Shown here in pieces: positions 6,964 through 11,427 of a stretch of 11,427 nucleotides of DNA. Numbering within the stretch: the first letter of the stretch is position 1; the number at the start of each line of letters is the position of its first letter. Source of the DNA: an uncultured Bacillota bacterium. Lineage in GTDB: Bacteria; Bacillota_I; Bacilli_A; RF39; UBA660. Under the pieces are notes generated by a model. It saw only the letters and a program-made list of their open reading frames with translations, did not search any database and had not been told where the DNA came from. The stretch covers positions 1 through 11,427 of the forward strand of contig CAMXBB010000023.1 in the NCBI GenBank assembly GCA_947179265.1, read 5' to 3'. Position numbers and translations under genes: made by a program.

Positions 6964-6970
6964 ATCACTC
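6964..6970 (-). promoter_or_regulatory. Ribosome binding site of relA inside the comN stop
   Basis: GAGTGAT on the minus strand includes the TGA stop of comN (6967-6965) and lies 4 bases before ATG 6959. A GTG within it (6968) is also in frame but would have no ribosome site of its own. The arrangement suggests coupled translation. Confidence 0.5.
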
Positions 6971-7225
6971 ATTTCTATTCATCTTTTTCATCTTTTCTAT
7001 TACGTATTCTTCATATAAACGATTATCAGTATTTAAGATATTATCAACCATCGTGGCTAAGGTTAACTCAGTGGATGAAACCCAATTAGTAATCTTATTA
7101 TAATTCCAAATATCATATTCGTTTACAATCTTTATACCACTTGCAATCAACTCATGTTTCTTAGTGCGTAGAGCTGGCAAGAGACGATTAAAAAGTTCTT
7201 TTTGTGAATTAATCTTATTTTCCAT
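6965..7225 (-). CDS. ComN-like post-transcriptional regulator
   Basis: This is a small soluble protein of 86 residues. The pattern ELFNRLLPALRTKKHELIASGIKIVNEYDIWNYN, then ELTLATMVDNILNTDNRLYEEYVIEKM, follows the ComN/YrzD family: a PAL..K..E..G start, a central D.W, and a V.DIL....Y..Y end. In Bacillus subtilis ComN promotes comE operon mRNA expression and interacts with DivIVA. Whether that role applies here is unknown, since no competence gene is in the window. Position supports the call, because comN lies beside spoVB and close to relA in Bacillus too. The frame opens further upstream, but AAAAGGGTG lies 7 bases before ATG 7225, which gives the family-like N-terminus. It is the first gene of the operon with relA and dtd. 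Its TGA is followed directly by TAA. Confidence 0.75.
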   Translation of the reverse strand: MENKINSQKELFNRLLPALRTKKHELIASGIKIVNEYDIWNYNKITNWVSSTELTLATMVDNILNTDNRLYEEYVIEKMKKMNRNE

Positions 7226-7252
7226 ACTAGCACACCCTTTTAATAATTCGAA

Positions 7253-7280
7253 TTGTTTAACATATATATTATTATATAAC
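7253..7280 (+). promoter_or_regulatory. Candidate promoter of the spoVB-like gene
   Basis: TTGTTT (7253-7258) and TATAAC (7275-7280) are separated by 16 bases, giving a leader of about 20 bases before AAAGGAG (7297-7303) and ATG 7309. It lies in the 83-base divergent gap and overlaps the candidate comN promoter. Confidence 0.4.
7271..7276 (-). promoter_or_regulatory. Candidate -10 box of the comN-relA-dtd operon
   Basis: A perfect TATAAT on the minus strand lies 29 bases ahead of the comN ribosome site (7233-7241). The best -35 17 bases upstream is TTTAAT, a weak match. The hexamer overlaps the opposing spoVB-like promoter, so the two genes may compete for polymerase. Confidence 0.4.
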
Positions 7281-7308
7281 AATATTCACTATTATTAAAG
7301 GAGAATTA

Positions 7309-8592
7309 ATGAAAAATATATTCATAAAATCAACTATAATTTTAATGTTTGGATCGCTAATTAGTAAACTTTTAGGTTTCTTTATTAGAATAATATTTAC
7401 ACGTATTATTGGTGATGGAATAAATCTATATTCCCTAATAATGCCAACCTATTCTTTACTTATAGCTATTACTCAATTGGGGCTTCCTTATGCTGTATCT
7501 TCGATAATGGCTCGAAATAACTATCGTGGAATCAGAGTTATCTCCTCGATAGTTCCAATAGCTTTACTTTTCAATGTCATTGTTATCATCTTCGTATTCT
7601 CATTTGCACCATTTCTTGCAAATACTTTACTAAAAAATCCGGATGCTTATTTACCAATTGTATCGATATCATTTATCTTACCATTTACTACTATATCAGG
7701 TATTTTAAAAGGATATTATTTTGGAAAGCAAAACATGATGCCCAATGCCATAAGTAATATATTGGAACAATTATCAAGACTTATTCTATTAGTAATAGTA
7801 ATACCAATACTTATGAAAAAAGGCACAATAATAGCCGTATCTGGTTATATTATTCTATCAGCAATAAGTGAAGTAGTACAGATTATAACCTATCTCTTCT
7901 TTGCTCCTAAAAATTTAAAATTTACCTTAAATGATTTAAAGATTAGACCAAAGATTGCATCAAATATTTTAAGAATCTCTATACCTTCAGTATCAGGCCG
8001 TCTTATTGGTAATATCAGTTATTTTTTTGAGCCAATAATCCTGATGCATGCTCTAACATTCGCCGGTTATTCTTCTGCCTATATCTTAGGAGAATATGGA
8101 GTATATAATGCCTATGTAATTCCTATTCTTACAATGCCATCATTCTTCTCAATGGCATTAAATACTACTCTAATTCCTGAGATATCCAAAAATTATAAAA
8201 ATAAATCATTAGTAAAGAAACGTATCTTAAGTAGTATTGGGATCTCATTCATTATTGGTTTAATATTTTGTCTATTTACCTACTTTTATTCTCCATTGTT
8301 GCTTGATGTCATTTATAATACCGACAAAGGTATTGATTATATTAAATTACTTTCAATATTCTTCCCATTATTCTATGTAGAAGGCCCATTAGTAAGTGCT
8401 CTTCAAGGTCTTAATCTAAGCAAATATACGATGAATGTTACTCTAGTTACCTGTATTATAAAACTAATCTTAATATTCGTTTTAAGTTTATTTAGTATCG
8501 GAATTTATTCGCTAATAATCGCCGAAATAATTGATATTATTTTAGTAATTCTTTTTAATAGCAGTAAACTTCATAAACTGGAATACTTATAA
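7309..8592 (+). CDS. SpoVB/MATE-like (MOP superfamily) polysaccharide or lipid flippase
   Basis: This polytopic membrane protein of 427 residues has about 12 hydrophobic helices. It belongs to the MOP flippase superfamily, which includes SpoVB, MurJ and Wzx and moves lipid-linked sugars across the membrane. The N-terminus GSLISKLLGFFIRIIFTRIIGDGINLYSL, followed by AITQLGLPYAVSSIMA, and the ILKGYYFGKQNMMPNAISNILEQLSRL segment (about 133-159) are typical of the SpoVB branch. A second bundle begins near ISIPSVSGRLIG (222-233), repeating the start of the first half. It is about 90 residues shorter than Bacillus SpoVB (518), mainly at the C-terminal end, consistent with 12 rather than 14 helices. 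ATG 7309 follows AAAGGAG. It is divergent from comN, as expected of the conserved neighbourhood. SpoVB-like does not mean the organism sporulates; lipid II or another wall precursor is an equally likely substrate. Confidence 0.9.
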   Translation: MKNIFIKSTIILMFGSLISKLLGFFIRIIFTRIIGDGINLYSLIMPTYSLLIAITQLGLPYAVSSIMARNNYRGIRVISSIVPIALLFNVIVIIFVFSFAPFLANTLLKNPDAYLPIVSISFILPFTTISGILKGYYFGKQNMMPNAISNILEQLSRLILLVIVIPILMKKGTIIAVSGYIILSAISEVVQIITYLFFAPKNLKFTLNDLKIRPKIASNILRISIPSVSGRLIGNISYFFEPIILMHALTFAGYSSAYILGEYGVYNAYVIPILTMPSFFSMALNTTLIPEISKNYKNKSLVKKRILSSIGISFIIGLIFCLFTYFYSPLLLDVIYNTDKGIDYIKLLSIFFPLFYVEGPLVSALQGLNLSKYTMNVTLVTCIIKLILIFVLSLFSIGIYSLIIAEIIDIILVILFNSSKLHKLEYL

Positions 8593-8619
8593 AAAAGAAG
8601 GCTTCTACTAGCCTTCTTT
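8591..8619. terminator. Shared terminator between spoVB-like gene and tig
   Basis: AAAGAAGGCT (8594-8603), a 6-base loop and AGCCTTCTTT (8610-8619) form a perfect 10-pair stem, the strongest hairpin in the window. The TAG of tig (8608-8610) lies in the loop and stem. On the minus strand the stem continues into a run of T, giving a good terminator for tig. On the plus strand the three closing T of the stem serve the spoVB-like gene, whose TAA ends at 8592. Confidence 0.85.
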
Positions 8620-9852
8620 GATTATTTCTATAGCTTTTCTCATAGTTAAATCATATTTAACCATTTCTTTACCACCAATAGCATTTAGGAAGTCAGCTTC
8701 CTTCATGTCATATTGTTCGCAAGCCTTCTTAATCTCTTCTTCGATTTCTTTGTCAGTTACTTCGATTTTTTCTGCTTTAACAACTTCTTCAAGTAAATAT
8801 CTAGTCTTGATTCTAGCAATTGCTTGAGGTTTCATCATTGTTTCGATATCTTCCATCTTAGATCCAGTATAAGTTAAATATTGTTCCAATGTAATACCTT
8901 GTCTTTGTAACTCTTGACTATATTGAGCAATCATTCTCTTAACTTCATCATCGATTATTTCATTATTGATATCAACTTTCATATTATCAGTTGCTTTATG
9001 TAATAATTCGTCGATGTATTTATCATCAGCTTCTCTTGTTTTTGCTTCTTTAATTTCTTCTTCAACTTTTTTCTCTAATTTAGCAACAGAATCAACACCT
9101 TCCATTCCTAAATCTTCAAAGAAGTCAGCATTTAATTCTGGTTTAACACGTTCTTTAATCTCTTTAACAGTTACTTTGAATACAACGTCTTTTCCTTTTA
9201 ATTCAGGAGTGTAGTCTTCTGGAAATTTAAGATTTAATTCCTTGGTTTCGCCAAGTTTCATTCCAACTACTCCCTCTTCAAATCCAGGAATAAATGTATG
9301 ACTTCCAATCTCTAAAGCGAAATCAGTTCCAGTTCCACCTTGAATAACTTTTCCATCAACTTTTCCTTCAAAATCGATTACGGCAGTATTTCCATTTTCA
9401 ACTTTACCTTTTTCTTTGATAACTACTTCAGACATATGTTCTCTTAAGTGTTCAATCTCGTGTTCAACTTCTTCTTTAGTTACAGTAACTTTCTCACGTT
9501 TAACACCTAATTTTTTATAATCACCTAAAGTAATCTCAGGACGTCCTACTAATGTGAATACAAAAGTTGCTCCTTTTTCCTCAACCTTTTCAATAGATAC
9601 TGAAGGTTCTGTAACTATTTCCATATCAGCATCCTTATAAGCTTTTTTATAAGCTGCCTCAATAGCTATATCACAAGCATCCATAAATAATGCTTCGATA
9701 CCTACCTTTTTAATATATACATCTTTAGGACAAGCACCTTTTCTAAAGCCATCTACTTTAATATCTTTTTTCTTCTTATTAAAAGCTTTATCAAGGGCAT
9801 CTTGCCATTCTTTACCTTTTACTTCTACTTTTATCTCTTTAACGTTTTTCAT
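8608..9852 (-). CDS. tig: Trigger factor, ribosome-bound chaperone and prolyl isomerase
   Basis: Trigger factor binds near the ribosome exit tunnel and shields new chains. The 414 residues show the three-part structure. The N-terminal ribosome-binding domain, about 1-110, carries the signature GFRKG at 35-39. The FKBP-type prolyl isomerase lies at about 150-235 (GNTAVIDFEGKVDGKVIQGGTG, then HTFIPGFEEGVVGMKLGE and KGKDVVFKVTVKEIKER). The C-terminal helical chaperone arms run from about 236 to the end and are highly charged. The N-terminus is about 8 residues shorter than in Escherichia coli, and the total about 18 shorter, both within family range. ATG 9852 follows AAAGAGATG. It is a single-gene unit with a strong promoter and its own terminator. 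It is not next to clpP or clpX here. Confidence 0.96.
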   Translation of the reverse strand: MKNVKEIKVEVKGKEWQDALDKAFNKKKKDIKVDGFRKGACPKDVYIKKVGIEALFMDACDIAIEAAYKKAYKDADMEIVTEPSVSIEKVEEKGATFVFTLVGRPEITLGDYKKLGVKREKVTVTKEEVEHEIEHLREHMSEVVIKEKGKVENGNTAVIDFEGKVDGKVIQGGTGTDFALEIGSHTFIPGFEEGVVGMKLGETKELNLKFPEDYTPELKGKDVVFKVTVKEIKERVKPELNADFFEDLGMEGVDSVAKLEKKVEEEIKEAKTREADDKYIDELLHKATDNMKVDINNEIIDDEVKRMIAQYSQELQRQGITLEQYLTYTGSKMEDIETMMKPQAIARIKTRYLLEEVVKAEKIEVTDKEIEEEIKKACEQYDMKEADFLNAIGGKEMVKYDLTMRKAIEIIKEG

Positions 9853-9883
9853 TTCAACACATCTCTTTCATCCATATAAAGGT

Positions 9884-9912
9884 ATTATACGTTTTTTTGT
9901 GGCTTAAATCAA
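9884..9912 (-). promoter_or_regulatory. Promoter of tig
   Basis: On the minus strand, TTGATT (9912-9907), a 17-base spacer with an A-run, and a perfect TATAAT (9889-9884) make the best sigma-A-type promoter in the window. The leader would be about 25-30 bases. Nothing else is visible in the 143-base gap 9853-9995 apart from the terminator of the next gene. Confidence 0.75.
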
Positions 9913-9970
9913 GGCATTAAACATAAATATCAGCATAAATTCAAGAAAAATATATCATTAGATAATCTCC

Positions 9971-9997
9971 AAATTAAAAAGCCCAATTTCGGGCTTT
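9971..9997 (-). terminator. Terminator after the 447-residue gene
   Basis: On the minus strand AAAGCCC, a 6-base loop GAAATT and GGGCTTT form a GC-containing 7-pair stem (9997-9978), followed by TTAATTT. The stem begins inside the TAA stop (9998-9996) of the gene it ends. Confidence 0.8.
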
Positions 9998-11339
9998 AAA
10001 ATTTATGTTTATTACTTTTAGATCCACTACTCTCATTATAATTAAATAAGTCTTCTTGAACCATCCTTGCAATCGCTAATTTCATAAGTTCTTTGTCGTT
10101 ATATGGTGATGCTTCCACCGCAGTTATAAAATTCTTGAGAGGAACGTGGTTACGTACTATAACTTTTCCTTTTTCATCTAGACAGACCGCACAATCTTTT
10201 AAAGTAAATAAAATAACGTAGGTAACACCATCCTCATAACCATAACGAGCAACATAGGCAGATTGATTAACAAATTCATCTAAACTCATATAATGTTCAG
10301 CTATTTCGCTATAAGTTACATCTTGTGAATATTTAACACCATCTTCATCTATCCCCGTCATTGAATACACACCACGAGCATCATCATATGATAAAACATT
10401 GACGAATGGTGAAGAATTAATATTAATATATATTTGATTCTCTCTTCCCAAAAACTTTAGGCATACCATACTTAGAATATCACGATCAACTTCCATATCT
10501 TTAAAAGATAATTTGGCAAGTAAAGGGACATCTGATATATTCTTTTTTTGTTTTTGGATTAGATAGCAACAAAAGATAAACTCATGATAAAGCTCTATAG
10601 CTTTTTTCATTTTTCTAAAATCTAACGATACATTATATTCGTCCATAGCTTGAATAAATCTATTCGTAATCTCATCATACGTCTCGTCAGAAAGAACTGG
10701 TTCTGAATCTAGTTCTTGTTTTTTTTGATATCCTTTAAAAATCTTACTTAAAACTCCAAAAGCATATCTCATTCTTCCCGCTTGTTTTTTAGATCCACTA
10801 GCATTTATTAATTCGTGGTAAGAATTTACAAGTTCCTCATCACTAGTCATGCGAACGTCATCATTTATTTCTTTTACCATATTGGTAAGCTCAGATTTCA
10901 TGAAACCTTTATCTCTATAAATTTCAGCATTCAATGAATCTTGGCAATTTTTTAACGAACAAGCACGACTAATATCCAACTCCCCGTTTGGAGCTATATA
11001 TAGCATGTAGTCTCCATAATAATATAAAATCGTAAGCGGACGAGAATAAGCATTAAGTCCCTCTACTCCATTAAATTTTGCATTATCAATAAAATCATCT
11101 ATAGTAACATAATATTTATTTATATCATTATAATCTATAGGTTCTATTTTCTTCCCAGTAGATTCAATGGAAGATATAAAATATTTACCATTTTCAAATA
11201 ATAAGACTTTAAATCGATCTATATCTCTACCATAATCTTCTGTAACCTCAATTAAAATTCTACCATTTAAGATTTGTGTAATAATATCCATGATATTTTC
11301 ATCATTTTCAAAATCTGTCATGGTAAGTTTATCTAGCAA
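9996..11339 (-). CDS. Unrecognised 447-residue protein with an internal duplication (start uncertain)
   Basis: I do not recognise this protein. It has no signal peptide or membrane helix and is probably cytoplasmic. Two regions resemble each other. Residues about 28-123 contain GKYFISSIESTGKKIEPIDY and NKYYVTIDDFIDNAKF. Residues about 303-397 contain RGVYSMTGIDEDGVKYSQDV and AEHYMSLDEFVNQSAY. Each is followed by a hydrophobic strand pair (LTILYYYGDYMLYI; TYVILFTLKDCAVCL) and a short turn (PNGELDI; EKGKVIV). Between them lies a helical, charged linker of about 180 residues (KQAGRMRYAFGVLSKIFKGYQKK; FRKMKKAIELYHEFIFCCYLI). The tail is polar (NESSGSKSNKHKF). The start is unclear: TTG 11339 and ATG 11321 both lack a ribosome site, and the frame stays open upstream to a TGA at 11423-11421 that follows an in-frame ATG. 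A terminator follows the stop. The gene is real, but its function is unknown. Confidence 0.75.
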   Translation of the reverse strand: MLDKLTMTDFENDENIMDIITQILNGRILIEVTEDYGRDIDRFKVLLFENGKYFISSIESTGKKIEPIDYNDINKYYVTIDDFIDNAKFNGVEGLNAYSRPLTILYYYGDYMLYIAPNGELDISRACSLKNCQDSLNAEIYRDKGFMKSELTNMVKEINDDVRMTSDEELVNSYHELINASGSKKQAGRMRYAFGVLSKIFKGYQKKQELDSEPVLSDETYDEITNRFIQAMDEYNVSLDFRKMKKAIELYHEFIFCCYLIQKQKKNISDVPLLAKLSFKDMEVDRDILSMVCLKFLGRENQIYININSSPFVNVLSYDDARGVYSMTGIDEDGVKYSQDVTYSEIAEHYMSLDEFVNQSAYVARYGYEDGVTYVILFTLKDCAVCLDEKGKVIVRNHVPLKNFITAVEASPYNDKELMKLAIARMVQEDLFNYNESSGSKSNKHKF

Positions 11340-11427
11340 TGAAATGACTGACTTATCTAATTTTTGATCTTCAATAAAATTATAGAATAATATAAAACTC
11401 TTATAAAAATCTATTGCTTTTCACATA

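Noticed and set aside
6963..6968. GTG 6968 as start of relA
   Set aside because: It lies inside the ribosome site that serves ATG 6959 and has no upstream site of its own. It is kept only for residue numbering.
6823..7089. Open frame opposite relA and comN on the plus strand
   Set aside because: It lies fully opposite well-supported genes, has low-complexity Ser/Leu/Phe content typical of antisense frames, and has no ribosome site. The plus-strand frames inside uvrC and tig were dropped for the same reason.
7226..7282. Extended N-terminus of the ComN-like protein (MLYNNIYVKQFELLKGCAS)
   Set aside because: The extension covers the promoter-like and ribosome-site bases before ATG 7225, and family members start near that ATG.
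7309..8592. SpoVB-like gene as evidence that the organism forms spores
   Set aside because: SpoVB-like flippases are widespread in non-sporulating Bacillota, and no sporulation-specific gene is in the window.
11421..11426. ATG-TGA at the right edge as a sign that TGA codes for Trp, as in Mycoplasma
   Set aside because: All Trp codons in the recognised proteins are TGG, yigZ and comN end with TGA at sensible family or terminator positions, and no known protein here is interrupted by TGA.

Overview
This is an AT-rich stretch of bacterial chromosome with short intergenic gaps. It looks like a low-GC Bacillota, most likely a Mollicutes-related or other reduced gut lineage. Three things point there: GGTGAT/AGGAG-type ribosome sites, a ComN-type protein and a TIGR04086/YrzE-type membrane protein beside relA and dtd, and an overall housekeeping content. 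The genetic code is the standard one: all Trp codons in recognised proteins are TGG, and TGA ends genes. I see no tRNA, rRNA, CRISPR array, insertion sequence or prophage, and no gap above 300 bases. The largest gap, about 140 bases upstream of tig, holds a promoter and a terminator.

Layout. Positions 1-105 carry the tail of an unknown plus-strand gene. It converges on a minus-strand pair: uvrC (excision-repair endonuclease) followed by a small membrane-anchored protein of unknown function. From the divergent region at 2407-2497 a plus-strand run starts: a short M3/PepF-like metallopeptidase, a one-domain YigZ/IMPACT protein with its own terminator, and a four-helix TIGR04086-type membrane protein. 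The last of these converges on a minus-strand operon, comN-like > relA/SpoT homologue > dtd, joined by overlapping or abutting start and stop codons. Divergent from comN is a SpoVB/MATE-like flippase. It converges on tig (trigger factor), which has the clearest promoter in the window. The right end holds a 447-residue protein I do not recognise, with an internal duplication and an unclear start at the window edge.

How the genes fit together. comN, spoVB, relA, dtd and the TIGR04086 gene are neighbours in Bacillus-type genomes too, so this is a rearranged remnant of an old Bacillota cluster. The themes are stress signalling ((p)ppGpp), translation quality control (dtd), protein folding and turnover (tig, M3 peptidase), repair (uvrC) and envelope lipid flipping.

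Most notable points: the RelA/SpoT homologue has lost key residues of its hydrolase site while its synthetase residues remain, which predicts a synthetase-only enzyme; every terminator hairpin I can see contains a stop codon; YigZ and the M3 peptidase both appear as shortened versions of their families; and the 447-residue protein has two related halves. I found no clearly new multi-gene system.
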